NCBI GenBank assembly: GCA_014843695.1
Contig: CM026400.1
Span: 29,889,563 to 29,953,562, forward strand
Direction: 5' to 3'
From: Archivesica marissinica
Taxonomy: Eukaryota; Mollusca; Bivalvia; Venerida; Vesicomyidae
DNA: 64,000 bases
In this document: one piece after another, positions 9,689-20,293 of the stretch
Layout of the letters: each line of letters starts with the position of its first letter
Numbering within the stretch: the first letter of the stretch is position 1
The notes under the pieces: generated by a model
Database searches by the model: none
What the model was told of the DNA's origin: nothing
Seen by the model: only the letters and a program-made list of their open reading frames with translations
Position numbers and translations under genes: made by a program

Positions 9689-10735
9689 ATGGCTACAACT
9701 AGGAGTGCTAATAAGGAAACTGAGGGGCCGGTTCACCCCGACTTGCAGACCACAGGTGATGAGATATGGGACAAATTAATGAGACTTCCCTTCTTTAATC
9801 AGGCAAATCTGGAACGTCAGGGTGAGATTTACCAGAAAGAAAGAGAGAGAGAAAGAGAGAGGGAAGAAATAAAACAAAGAGAAGAAAGAGAGAGGGAAGA
9901 AGTAAAACAAAGAGAAGAAAGAGAGAGGGAAAGAGAAGAGAAAGAAAGGGACAGGGAGGAAAGAATGCAAAGGGAGAAAATGCAGATGGAGATTCGCCTG
10001 AGAGAAATCCAGAGAGATCAGGAATCTCAGCAAAATAACCCCCTCCATACAGATAATAGGCCCTCTAAGACAAACATTTCTGTTCCTATTTGGACCCAGA
10101 CTATGAGGCCAGATAAATTCTTCGCAACATGTGAGAGACTGTTCGAAGCTAGCCAGGTCGCCAAACAAACATGGGTGGGCCATATTATAGACAAGTTGTC
10201 CGACAAGGCCAGAAATATATATGCCACTCTTCCTGTCCAAGACGCTAATAATTACGATACCCTCAAGGCCGCCATCTTGGATGAATATAGACTCTCACCC
10301 ACTGTATATAGAAAGAATTTCTTCTCTTGGGTAAAGAAACCTCAGCAGACATATTCCGAATTCATTAAGGAATTAAGGGAGCAAATGACTCTATGGACGG
10401 AGAACAGTGATCCGAGCGAGGTCAACTGGATCGAGCTGCTCTTGAGATATAGGTTCGATTCCCAGCTAAGTGATGAGCTTAATTTGTTCATTCTGGATAA
10501 GAAAGCATCTACTCTCCAGGAATGTATTTCCCTGGCCGATGAATATAACCTCCATCGCAGATTAGCGCCCAGGACACGGATTAATTCAAATCCGAATTTG
10601 AAACCCAGAGATACAGAACACCGACCTCCAGCCCCAAGGCCATATATCCCATCACCCATGTATCGACCCAATATTAGGATAGATAATTCCCAAGCTACCC
10701 ATAGAACTCCCCGGATAGAAAAATATTGTTATTAG
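9689..10735 (+). CDS. Orphan LTR-retrotransposon gag, SCAN/Gmr1-like
   Basis: This 348-residue frame encodes a capsid-type protein. Residues about 45-115 are an E/R-rich coiled coil encoded by purine-only (gaaaga) DNA. Residues about 140-290 form a gag domain: DKFFATCERLF, then NNYDTLKAAILDEY, YRKNFFSWVKKPQQTYSEF and DKKASTLQECISLADEY. This spacing is that of the Ty3/Gypsy (Gmr1-type) gag from which vertebrate SCAN domains derive. A Pro/Arg-rich linker follows. The protein stops at KYCY, where a CCHC zinc knuckle would be expected, and no pol or 3' LTR follows. The start ATG is the first in the frame. It is either a truncated element or a lone gag. The frame has no internal stop, which suggests recent origin or some constraint. 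Confidence 0.8.
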   Translation: MATTRSANKETEGPVHPDLQTTGDEIWDKLMRLPFFNQANLERQGEIYQKEREREREREEIKQREEREREEVKQREEREREREEKERDREERMQREKMQMEIRLREIQRDQESQQNNPLHTDNRPSKTNISVPIWTQTMRPDKFFATCERLFEASQVAKQTWVGHIIDKLSDKARNIYATLPVQDANNYDTLKAAILDEYRLSPTVYRKNFFSWVKKPQQTYSEFIKELREQMTLWTENSDPSEVNWIELLLRYRFDSQLSDELNLFILDKKASTLQECISLADEYNLHRRLAPRTRINSNPNLKPRDTEHRPPAPRPYIPSPMYRPNIRIDNSQATHRTPRIEKYCY

Positions 10736-11224
10736 AATGTAACAAGATGCTTTTTTATATATGAAGAACAATCATAATCCAATCAGAACGCTCGTTTCAA
10801 CGCTCGTTTCAATGCGAATTGCGCCGCTTTTGAATTTTTCAAAACAAATTGAAAATGCTACGAAATCTCTTTTTGACGTACATTTTTGCCGAATAAACAT
10901 ACAGGTTAGTGGAAACACATTTTATTGATAATGTTATTCACAGTTAAAACTCTCCCGTCGAAGATTTTTTTGTTGCTGACAAACCCGTGTCCTAGTATGG
11001 AAATGTGACCTGCTATGGCCAATGTATGTGGCAATTGTTTGCAAAGTATACATGCATGCAGCTTAAAGTTGTGTTTTATTTGAAGAACAATATAAAGACT
11101 CGGGATAGGCGTTGTATTTGGACAGATTTGTACACAATTGTTTCAGATAGGGCCATTTTACTGATCGATGCGAAATCTGACATCCCACAGAGTAGAATCC
11201 CTGTACTTAAATATATATACTAAT
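10736..11224. other. Non-coding; no pol found after gag
   Basis: I looked for protease, reverse-transcriptase and integrase motifs and saw none. A 13-bp motif aacgctcgtttca is repeated twice at about 10787-10811. Nothing else is recognised. Confidence 0.5.
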
Positions 11225-11520
11225 ACCCCCAAACGTGCTGAATCCCTGTGATCTTTGAGGATGGTGTTCTTTAATCTGAGAAAGAATACACCTTCACGGA
11301 GTTTTAGAACAGCGTTAGTGCCCTGTAGTTACACGGGCCGTCCTTTCGTTTCCTATCACCCTTATGTAGTGTCACAATAGTTCCACGATTCATATATATT
11401 GGTATGTGACCAAGATTAATCATTGTTGAAAATAATTGGCCAAACAAATCCCACTGTAAATTAATCACCACCATAAACGAGGCGCTCATAATACACATCA
11501 TGTCGACATAGTGTCTGGTA
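11225..11520 (-). mobile_element. LINE reverse transcriptase fragment, decayed
   Basis: On the minus strand from 11501 the frame reads QWDLFGQLFSTMINLGHIP, then MNRGTIVTLHKGDRKRKDG and PCNYRALTLF before a stop at 11304. This is the N-terminal part of a LINE RT domain (L-F-x-x-M-x-x-L-G-x-I-P, R-G-x-I-x-T-L-x-K-G, N-Y-R-A-x-T-L). Beyond the stop, similarity continues weakly in other frames to about 11225. It is a dead fragment with both ends missing. Confidence 0.8.
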
Positions 11521-11878
11521 ATATGCGCACAATGTCTGAAGAATGTGATGATTCAGCAATATCCTGTCAAGAATCGATTAGCTGACAAACGAATGTAAAC
11601 AAGCTCAATCAGTATCGGTATTAATCTTTATGAAAGTCTCTTGCATGTATATCACATAAAATATATACATATAGGCCTATTCTAATACAATATATTAGTT
11701 CACTCAAAACGTATATGCATGACGACAATGTTAAAGATTACATACATAAAAATGAGTCTAAGCAAAGCCATGTTCTTATTAAAGATCCATTACATTGAAG
11801 GACAACACACATATGCGGTGAGAGCATCACCGTCAAATACATTTTATTTTACTCATCATATGAGAGCAACAAGAACAG
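11502..11878. other. Non-coding spacer between opposed LINE fragments
   Basis: The sequence separates the minus-strand LINE fragment from the plus-strand one. Short open frames here have no recognised domain. Confidence 0.4.
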
Positions 11879-12676
11879 ATGTTGCAGAAATATGGAGTAC
11901 CCATCAATGTATTTAGTTATCAAAAACAGTTGATACAGTATGTCAATAACAAAGCAAAGAATTGTGTCCACAGCATCAGCTTTATAATAACTGAGGCCTG
12001 GGAACAGACGAAGCAACTGATCACGTGGGCTATCACGCATAAAGAGACCACATATATGTATAGTGGGAATATTGATAACACTGTTGTTATGGTATGTAAA
12101 GAAGGAAACAGATCTGACATTAGTGAATTGTTTTATAATTATCATAAATTGAAGCTTATTACTACATTTACGTATTTATGTGTTACATTATCTGCAAATG
12201 GTAGTCACTATCAAGCACAGAAATCGCGTACACAGCAAGCAATGCTCATTATTGTATCGGTAGAACTGTCTGAAAAGATTAAGCTGTTTGTTGCAATGAT
12301 ATGCTCAATATTAAACTATGGATGTGAAATATGGGGTTTGCATAGAGCTCCTGATTTATAGAGCTCCGTTTACAATTAAATTTCTTAAATCAGATTATGC
12401 AAGTACGACAACAAACAACAAGTACGGCAGTTTGGACGTGTCCCGATGTTTGTATTACGCAAAGCTCGAATTATTAGATATTGGTTTAAAATTATATTTA
12501 AAAAAACGGATTCTCTTATGCATAGGATATATAATTTGCGTGATGCAATTGGTGATTTCGTAAATAAAAGATCAACATATGTTAAACGTCTTTTAGATGA
12601 TCTGGGATATCCTTACTTTTTAAATAAGGATATAGTAACACATTCTCTTATGACAGTTCTTTATACTCTAGATTAG
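11879..12676 (+). mobile_element. LINE ORF2 3' portion with a disrupted frame
   Basis: The frame to 12361 contains MVCKEGNRSDISELFYNYHK, FTYLCVTLSANGSHYQAQK and ICSILNYGCEIWGLHRAPDL, which are late RT and thumb motifs of CR1/jockey-like LINEs (F-T-Y-L-G-V-T, L-N-Y-G-C-E-I-W-G). Clear similarity starts near 12060. After a stop at 12359-12361 the homologous protein continues in another frame to 12676: FGRVPMFVLRKARIIRYWF, then KTDSLMHRIYNLRDAIGDF and LLDDLGYPYFLNKD. The element is broken by a frame change and stop near 12360-12440 and truncated 5'. A 25-bp tandem repeat follows in its 3' untranslated region. Confidence 0.85.
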
Positions 12677-12702
12677 CAATAGTTAGTTATATTTTACAAT
12701 AT

Positions 12703-12945
12703 AAATATGACCACAATGTATTTAGTGTATAATTATATTACACAATGTATTTAGTGTATATATTACACAATGTATTTAGTGTATATATTACACAATGTAT
12801 TTAGTGTATATATTACACAATGTATTTAGTGTATATATTACACAATGTATTTAGTGTAATTATATTACACAATGTATTTAGTGTATATATTAACAATGTA
12901 TTTAGTGTATATATTACACAATGTATTTAGTGTATATATTACCAG
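12703..12945. repeat. 25-bp tandem repeat after the LINE, about 10 copies
   Basis: Units are cacaatgtatttagtgtata followed by tatta, with a few length variants at the first, sixth and seventh units. The array starts about 30 bp after the LINE stop codon. It may be the 3' tail of the element or a later expansion within it. Confidence 0.9.
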
Positions 12946-13569
12946 TTTTGGTCAGTGCTAGTGCTGGTGTTTTATTGTTTCTTATAATTCTTAAAATAAT
13001 GGCTATGTGCAATTATTTGTAGAATTATATGCTTATAGATTCGTATTGTACACGGAAGCGACATGATATAAAGAATAAATATGCGTAGTTAATATTAAAT
13101 ACAAACGGTGTATATTGTAGTATCGTACATTGACTGGTAGATAGCACTGATAAAGAATAGAAAAGGCGAAGGCGATAATGCTAACCTTTAACAACGAATT
13201 GTCGATTCGTTGCTTACCTACAGTGATAATAATTCAGTCATGACACCATATCGACCGATTGTAACCACCGTACGCAGTATAAACTTCTATATACAAACAC
13301 AAAGAAGCATGCAATGCATAACCAACTAATATTTGAAGTGATATCGACTTCGCTAAATTTTGACAACATTCCAATTACAGTTTAGAAGCGATACATATAT
13401 TCAGTCTTTTTTTACTTCAATAATAACCCGATTATGGTCATGTCATGTATCTCTTGGGTCATGTAGATGGGTTGTCTATTTGGCTTACTCCACTGAATTG
13501 AATGTATGTTTGGAATTTATTTACCGTCATATTCGATTATGGATGGTAATGCAATAATACAGACAAAGT
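12946..13569. other. Non-coding
   Basis: No gene, tRNA-like sequence or transposon terminus is recognised. A 65-codon frame at 13360-13557 has no recognisable features. Confidence 0.4.
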
Positions 13570-13735
13570 TACAATCCAGAGTCTCCTCATTTCTTTTATG
13601 TGCATGGTGTAATGCACCTACGCGATACCCCGACAGATTGTATCAGTAATCATTTTATTAATTGTTTATCGGGTATCGAACCTGTGACTCCTTGATTATG
13701 GGTGTGTTAACACTGGACCATGAGGAGAAGAATTA
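13570..13735 (-). mobile_element. SINE family 1, old diverged copy
   Basis: On the minus strand, tggtccagtgttaacacacc, then acaggttcgatacccgataa and ttacaccatgcacataaaag and gaggagactctgg, match family 1 with many substitutions. The 3' half is missing. It is clearly older than the copies at 56918 or 17789. Confidence 0.75.
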
Positions 13736-14311
13736 TATAAGACTCTGTCTTCCATTCTAACCCTGTTTCTGTATTCTGATTATGCGTGGTGTATATGCAT
13801 TGTTCAATATGTATTATATTGGGAAATAAAATATGTTTAAACTAACACTGGACCACTGATCCACTTGACTTGCGTAGGTTTGCTTATAATCTCAACCGAA
13901 AATGTTAATGGGCTTCAGTAATACATTCAGGCCTACCCTTACATCGCAATAACTAAAACAGTGTATGCTTCCAAGCATCAATAGCATTGCTAATACACAT
14001 TCTTCCGAACTAATTTGAACATAGCCATACACTGAACCGAATTTCTAAACGTCCACCTAATAAATTGTGAGTTTAGGGTAACGGGTCTGTGTATGAGTCC
14101 AAATAGTGGTAGTCTATTGTTATCCACCATACTCTATCAATGTACACTAAGAAAACACCAATTTATTGTCATGGCTGACCAAGCGGAACGGAAGGTTGGA
14201 ATCCTAAGTGTTGGCATGAGGACCATGTACACGGCATGGTGAGTGCTCAATTTGATTGCAATTTATTCTGTGTGCGACCCGTAACCGAAAAAAAGAGAAA
14301 ATAAGGCGAGA
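13736..14311. other. Non-coding, with one weak exon candidate
   Basis: ATG at 14171 opens a 22-codon frame (MADQAERKVGIL...) that ends at a consensus splice donor (catg|gtgagt, GT at 14239). This could be a short first exon or chance. Nothing else is recognised. Confidence 0.3.
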
Positions 14312-14700
14312 ATGACATTTGAGGAAAGCGGGCGAGCCGTCGGTATGCTTGATACAGGCACTTCTATCGGACAGGTATGTTCAGCGTTGTAATTAAATTC
14401 GATATTTCAAGTACATTTTGTAATGAATCATACAATGTCATATTTTAATATCATTCTAAATCATTTCCATCGTGTTTCCAGGTTGCACGACTTTTCAACA
14501 GACGGCATTCTACTATGGTCTTTACTTGTTGATTGTCTTCAACTGTTATACAACATCAGGTGGACGTTTAGAAATTCGGTTCAGTGTAGTAGTATATACC
14601 TGTATGGTGGGATGGTCGGTGGTCGTTTGGTGTCACGGTCGTCGTCAGGCCCTCACACTGGTTCAGTTACTTGTGTCTAAGATTGATTTAAAGATTGTTT
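14312..14700 (+). pseudogene. Tc1/mariner-like transposase N-terminus split by an intron-like insert
   Basis: ATG at 14312 gives MTFEESGRAVGMLDTGTSIG then Q to 14374. After 107 bp, 14482 continues in phase with VARLFNRRHSTM. Joined, these form the Tc1-type helix-turn-helix (R-A-V-G-M-L-x-x-G-x-S ... V-A-R-x-F-N-x-x-x-S-T). The intervening 14375-14481 begins GTATGT, ends TTTCCAG and is AT-rich, as expected of a spliceosomal intron. A stop follows soon after. Further on, GRRQALTLVQLLVSKIDLK (about 14637-14693, another frame) resembles the next conserved block of Tc1 transposases (R-R-Q-D-R-x-I). The catalytic DDE domain is absent, so the copy is dead. Confidence 0.65.
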
Positions 14701-15348
14701 GCCATTATGTCAACATTCTAATATGTGTAACATGGTATATCTCCCTTAATGGAGGGAATAAAATATATATCTAATATATCTATGTATTCTCCTTATTGCT
14801 ATTGTTTCGAATGTAGTGTAGCAAAATGATATGCAGAACAGACTGTTCAAGCGCCAGTAATATGACCCCGAATATCTGCCAATCCTAGATTGCGTGTACA
14901 TTGTAGTAGTTGTCCTCTAATTACAATATTTTCCAGATCTATATAATGATAATGTCAATGTAGACAATATTAACTCGGTGTGTGTGTATAATTATTTACT
15001 TGATTTCTATCATAATTCATACATTTATTTGTAAAGTTAATATAATAGCAAGGTTATTGCATATTTAGACTTATTATTGGCTTACTGCGTCGTAAGATTT
15101 ATTATCATTTGCTTAAAGGCGGTTTAAAGACGCGCGGTGTGCAAAAGATATATTGAAAAACACACTGATAAACTTAACCTTACAGTCACAAAGAATAAGA
15201 GATTTAAAACGTTTCAAGGTTCATAGCAACCAGGAATACAATAGTTGCTTGTATTGGTATTTTATGTGATAGTCGTAGGGCGTTACATTGCATTTGAATG
15301 AGGAGTCTACGTCATGTTATAGTGTTGCTTACATTGAATGTATTTACC
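14701..15348. other. Non-coding
   Basis: AT-rich sequence in which no gene or element is recognised. Confidence 0.4.
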
Positions 15349-15450
15349 TTATTTAGTCATTTAACTTATTTAGTCATTTAACTTATTTAGTCATTTAACT
15401 TATTTAGTCATTTAACTTATTTAGTCATTTACCTTATTTAGTCATTTACG
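15349..15450. repeat. 17-bp tandem repeat, about 6 copies
   Basis: The unit is cttatttagtcatttaa, nearly perfect, with ttacc variants at both edges. Confidence 0.92.
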
Positions 15451-16304
15451 ATATAAATCTCACCGTCATATATAGCCGGTACCCGTCCGATACATGATAC
15501 GGCTAATGTAACCATCCACGAACCGGAACAGCATACGTACTTTACATGTTACCGCTTACAATGTATAAATTGTTATGTATATCATGTATAATGGAACTTC
15601 TTTGATATAAGACATATTTGTTAAATTAGCTGATTACTCAAAGACACATTGATATCTTGAATACATATAATCAATCACTCTATGCTGAAGACTTGAATGT
15701 CACTAGACTATGTACTGGTGCTGTATCTTGTGAATTAGACGTGAAAGTCAATATGAGGTAGGAACTGAGACTATAATAGGTGGAATAGACTTAGTAAGTC
15801 AATGGTATGAAAATACAACATAACCTGTATAAGGTGTACTATTATTTAATATGGCATACGTATATTGTAGCCGCTCGCAACCTGTGTGAGGTTGTAATGC
15901 CACGGTAAACCGATAGATACTGCCAATGAGTGGACCAGCTGTCAAAGGACGCTAACCACATAATCGCTACATGGGCGACGACATATCTATAAGGCATTGG
16001 AAACGTGGATAAAGTGGAACTGCAAACCGGAGATAACACGGAGTTACCACGTGACCGGAAAACTACGAAACCGACACAGCAAGTCAACCCGGAAATCACA
16101 CCGGAAGGCGAAATACAACGGTTACCAAAAAGTATCGATAACGTTCATTTTAAGATAATCAGCACAGCAGCAAAGAACAATCAAATCAAAGTGAAGTTAC
16201 ATATCAAATTATGTCAGTCATATCATATATTATATCATCCATTCTTATTCTTATGTTATTAAAATATTGTAAATAGTGTACACTGTGTTGGGTATTTATC
16301 ATAG
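15451..16304. other. Mostly non-coding; an 85-codon frame at 16005-16262 of unknown meaning
   Basis: The plus-strand frame at 16005 (MDKVELQTGDNTELPRDRKT...) is rich in T, K and E over its first half and then becomes hydrophobic, without a recognised motif. It lies just upstream of a LINE endonuclease fragment and could be the remains of a LINE ORF1. I could not confirm this. Confidence 0.3.
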
Positions 16305-16631
16305 ATGGTAATCACCACCTGGCCATCTTGTGTCAAACTGTTTAAAAATAATGATGTTATTTTGATAACTGAAACATGGTTAAATGTCATATTTGATTGT
16401 AGTGTCGTTGGATTGACACATTACAAACTAGATAGAAGAATAACTCATGAAAATGTCCGCAGGAATAATGGGGGCATTATCGTCTACATTACAGATAAAA
16501 GTGTCTTTGTTAAAACATGTGATAATTTACTATGGCTTAAATTTGACAAATCATTGTCCAATAGATCCGTTAAAAACGACATTATATTAGATTTATGTTA
16601 CAAGGTACGGACAGGAAGTAGTAGAGAATAA
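16305..16631 (+). mobile_element. LINE apurinic-type endonuclease fragment
   Basis: The frame reads LFKNNDVILITETWLNVIF, then RRNNGGIIVYITDKSVFVK and LLWLKFDKSLSNRSVKND. These are the D-x-I-x-x-x-E-T-W-L, G-G-I-x-x-Y-I and W-L-K-x-D motifs of the endonuclease domain of APE-type LINEs. It contains the catalytic Glu of the E-T-W motif but ends before the later catalytic Asp and His motifs. A family 3 SINE sits 20 bp beyond its stop. It is a truncated fragment. Confidence 0.8.
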
Positions 16632-16651
16632 TTCATGACCAAACAATATTG

Positions 16652-16870
16652 GCGTCCGTGGTCCAATGGTAGAGCGTCGGATTTGGAATCGAACGGCCCG
16701 GGTTCGATACTCAGTCAGGCCACGTATGTAGTGTCATTGAGCAAGGCACCTCACACACATTGCTTAGTACTGGTTAATCGCTTAGGTTGGCTAAGCCTGC
16801 CCAGGAAAAATGTCTAGGTCCCCTAGAGGGGTTTGACATTAATGGAACATACATACATACATACATACAT
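16652..16870 (+). mobile_element. SINE family 3 (tRNA-headed, CATA tail)
   Basis: The head gtggtccaatggtagagcgt is an A-box region, and cccgggttcgatactcagtc holds the B box. A middle follows with agtgtcattgagcaaggcac, then tagaggggtttgacattaat and a (CATA)n tail. A second, reversed copy lies at 63209-63418. Confidence 0.88.
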
Positions 16871-17788
16871 AAAATATCTGGTAAATGTTGCCAAACAAAA
16901 TGGCAGCCACAGTAGGAATGATGACGTCACATTATAATTACGTATAGCAAGTGGGAGTTCAGCGAGTAAGCCATCAAACCCATTTACATAGCACTCGTCT
17001 TAAAAAGTAACTTGATAGTAAAAAATTTCAATAATTATTTGTTTTCTCACTTAGAGAGATAAGTCCCTCAGATATGACATGTTTTCAATATGCACGGTGT
17101 AACCTTACCATTCCTGGTGATAAATAAACTATATAGCTTGAACATTTTGGCTCTGGGGGGTTTGTCATAACATACTTACTGTAACTGGTATCTCCAGAGG
17201 ATTCTCAATAGTTTTAGGATGCAGTACACATGTTATGTGTTTAAAGTGCATGGAGGCCGAAGGTATCAACGGTATCCTTAAACATACCTAATGTAGTTCA
17301 TACCCCGATGGAAACTATTAACTTGCGATTCATTACTTATATTTACATGAATTATTCTTCTCAATGAGACAGAAAAAATATCACATTTTCCTATTAAAAG
17401 GTATTTAGTCCAAATTTCCGACTTATCCTGTGGCGGGGATCTGATAATTAGATCACTCCTGGAACAGCGTAAACTATCGCATTGCTCGCGAAGAACGCTG
17501 CCTAGCACTGCGAATGCGCATGCCCGTGAACTCGAGTTTTCATGTCGGCTGCATATCACTAGTTGGAAATCCTCATGAATACGAAATTATATACAATTAG
17601 GGCATATACGTACATCGAAGGATGTAAATATTCGGTATTGATGAGCATTGAAGCCCGCCCACATAACTTGCATGGCTTTCCCGTCGATATGCGACAGCCA
17701 TGCTGTGTCTGTTAATCGCACCTCGTGCCTATGTCTTAGAGGGATATTCACGCCAATACTTCCTGTATCGATGATCGGATTGATAATG
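16871..17788. other. Non-coding
   Basis: Minus-strand open frames (17278-17559, 17587-17913) have no recognised domain. The motif gcgaatgcgcatgcccg at about 17510 resembles an NRF1-type palindrome (GCGCATGCGC) but is imperfect and isolated. Confidence 0.35.
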
Positions 17789-18078
17789 AGTGTGTGTGTT
17801 TTACGTTTATTTATCGTCGCTACCGGTTGCCCATATGAGCGACGCCTACTGAAGATATTAGTCATTTTAGATTTTGAAGGATAGTGCAATGATACAGACA
17901 GAGACCATGCCATAGTCTACTCTGGTTCTTTTACGTGCACGGTGTAAAGCACCGACATGAGACCTCGGTTTAACGTCCCATCTGAAAGACTGTTAATTTT
18001 ATTAGGGTCAGACGGGGGACCGAACCTGTGATCCCTGGATTACCAGTCCAGCGTGTTACCACTGCACTACAGATCCGT
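17789..18078 (-). mobile_element. SINE family 1, nearly full length
   Basis: On the minus strand it runs from ggatctgtagtgcagtggta through ctggactggtaatccaggg and the B box (ggttcggtccc). The body gatgggacgttaaaccgagg and gggcaaccggtagcgacgat follows, ending in aaataaacgtaaaacacaca. The anticodon-like loop CTGGTAA (GGT) suggests a tRNA-Thr origin. Confidence 0.93.
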
Positions 18079-18824
18079 CTGTAGTATGAAGTATAATATT
18101 GAATCAGTTTACTACATATATATCAGACACTTGCTAATGGATTCTCATTTAAAATAGTATCTACACCACGAACTGTATTATTCTTTAATGACTTTACTGC
18201 AAGTATCAACTCACTTGATGGCACTGAGATATTCAAAATATGATCAATGATATTTTCTGAATTATTAAAATTTACATTTTTGAAATCGTCTTATAAAGCG
18301 TTTATTTTTTTAATTTAGTTCTTTATTTTCCTTATTCTTTTATTTTGACTGTTTAGCATGCTCTAGTAATGCTTCGGGTGTGATTGAAACATGAACGTTT
18401 TTATTTTGATAAAACGCCTATTTTTACATAAAAACATATTCAATGGCGTTGTACAAATAAATAAAATAAATATCAAAGCGAATTAATAAAGGACATTTAC
18501 ATCATACTACTTAACAGTTATTAAATAAACTCTGAGAGAGAATATCCTAAAATCAATATAAAACTCGGTATAATAATGTATATTAAAATATTACATTCAT
18601 GACTAAGAATATAAAACAGTATGCTTAAGACTAACTGATGCACTTTTAGTATCTACAGGGTAAAATTAACATCATTTATTTAATGCATCTACTTTCTATC
18701 TCAATCACTGCATTCACTAAAATAGTGCGTAAAAGTCTCGAAATATTACTTCTTTTGAATTCTAAATTACTTTTACTGACCATTGATTTAGTAATATTTC
18801 TCATTTCACTAAGACGAGGCTGTC
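18079..18824. other. Non-coding, AT-rich
   Basis: No gene, element or tandem repeat is recognised. Confidence 0.4.
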
Positions 18825-18825
18825 C

Positions 18826-19048
18826 TGATTAGTGCAGTAGTTAGCTCATTCGCTTCTCACCAATGCAAACCGGATTCGATCCTCGAACCGGGAATTATGT
18901 GAGATGGTACTATGGATTTTCTCCGGGTACTCCGGTTTCCTCCCATACGAATGACCACATTTACGCTTTCATCCGCGCCAACGAGAGTGATTACTATAAG
19001 CTGTTAAAACTTGCTTCACAATCGTTGTAAAATAAATAAAGTTTAAAC
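18826..19048 (+). mobile_element. SINE family 2 (conserved core domain), near full length
   Basis: The head gattagtgcagtagttagct and B-box-like ccggattcgatcctcgaacc are followed by the core gggtactccggtttcctccc. The tail is cgccaacgagagtgattact, then cttgcttcacaatcgttgta and aaataaataaagtttaaac. The core looks like the deeply conserved metazoan SINE domain described as Nin-DC; that assignment is from memory. Other copies are at 51148, 59981 and 31121 (reverse). Confidence 0.9.
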
Positions 19049-19276
19049 TGGTTTAGTCAGTCTTCCGTAGTGTATACAAGTATTTGGCCCTGTGAAGGTT
19101 TCGTCGTAATTTTCTACAATTCATGGTAAAACAAACCACAAACAAGTTGGTTTATTTACTTTTACCGAGTAATTACTGTAAATCGGTAAATCTCACGAGC
19201 ACTAACTAAATATAAATGTTAGTTGTAACAATATTTTCTTCTGAAATAATTTCAAAGAGAAACATATACATGATCA

Positions 19277-20173
19277 ATGTGTTCTTTGTCAATAGTATCA
19301 ATATATGCAATGGGCTTTTCAGCATCCCACAGTGTGGACTATGAAACCCACCTAAAGGAACAAGGTAGTCTGTGTTCATTCTTTAAGCTTCATGTATATT
19401 ATCAGACAAGAAGGATTCTTTTTGAAATGGCCTCGGCTCTACCCCAAAACAAAACATAGGTGCATTTAGGAATTCTTACAAGTTACAACCGACAAGCCTA
19501 TAGAAACATATGTGTGCATTCAATGTAGACAAAAATGAAGACTGACGTATAAAAAGCCCCAATCACGGATTTATAGTCCAGTGGTAATCCAGGGATTGCA
19601 GGTTCGACTTCCCGTCTGACCCTAATAAAATTAACAGTCTTTCAGATGGGATGTTAAACCGATATCTCGTGTCGGTGCTGTACACCGTGCACGTAAAAGA
19701 ACCAGAGGAGATTCTGGAATGGGTCTCTGTCTGTATCATGCACTATCCTTCAACATCTAAAATGACTAATCTCTTCAGAAGGCTTCGCTCATATGGGCAA
19801 CCGGTAGCGACGATAAATAAACGTAAAACACACACTTAGTCAACCGTACGAAAAGGGCCTAATGCAACAGGAAACCGTGTTGCTAATATGTGGACCATCC
19901 CTTCTAATTACATATTCGCAAGTACTTCACCTAAAGGCAAATGTGATAGTATATGGTTAAGACAAGACTCAGATGCTATCCACTCATGGCCTACATTTGT
20001 CCTAGATAAATCTAGCGCATTCACAAAAGACGGGGTCAAGCGAACAAATGATCACATCAGAACTCAATGATAAACCATTCTTGGTTCACAATCTCGCAAG
20101 GAAATTTAATGATAACAAACTGTGTGTTCTTTATTTTGTCCAACTTCAACATCACCGAGAAGCAAGAAGATAG
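19277..20173 (+). pseudogene. Unrecognised coding fragment interrupted by a SINE and frame changes
   Basis: Three protein-like stretches lie in order on one strand. The first, 19277-19459, reads SHSVDYETHLKEQGSLCSF, KLHVYYQTRRILFEMASALP, and continues weakly in another frame to about 19560 (NSYKLQPTSL). After the SINE, 19840-20070 reads STVRKGPNATGNRVANMW, then TIPSNYIFASTSPKGKCDS and SWPTFVLDKSSAFTKDGV. From about 20045 another frame continues with SELNDKPFLVHNLARKFND and YFVQLQHHREARR to 20173. The balanced, codon-like composition and co-linearity suggest one ancestral protein of 230 residues or more. I cannot name the family. It may be a host gene, a transposon protein or a multicopy pseudogene. 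Confidence 0.5.
19568..19837 (+). mobile_element. SINE family 1, inserted inside the unknown coding fragment
   Basis: The copy runs from ggatttatagtccagtggta to aaacgtaaaacacacactta. Compared with 56918 it lacks about 16 bp of the anticodon arm: tagtccagtggtaatccagg skips the segment between the two ggtaat motifs, consistent with deletion between short direct repeats. The rest matches the family closely. Confidence 0.9.
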
Positions 20174-20293
20174 TATTTAATGCTAAATATGACCCCCACC
20201 CACCCCTCCCTATATTGTTAGAAACATCTACTATACTATATGTGTAAATATGACTTAGGCTATTGATCGAATCAATACAATAATGTAAAAAGT

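Noticed and set aside
17500..17540. Promoter inferred from an NRF1-like palindrome
   Set aside because: It is a single imperfect motif with no gene start nearby on either strand.
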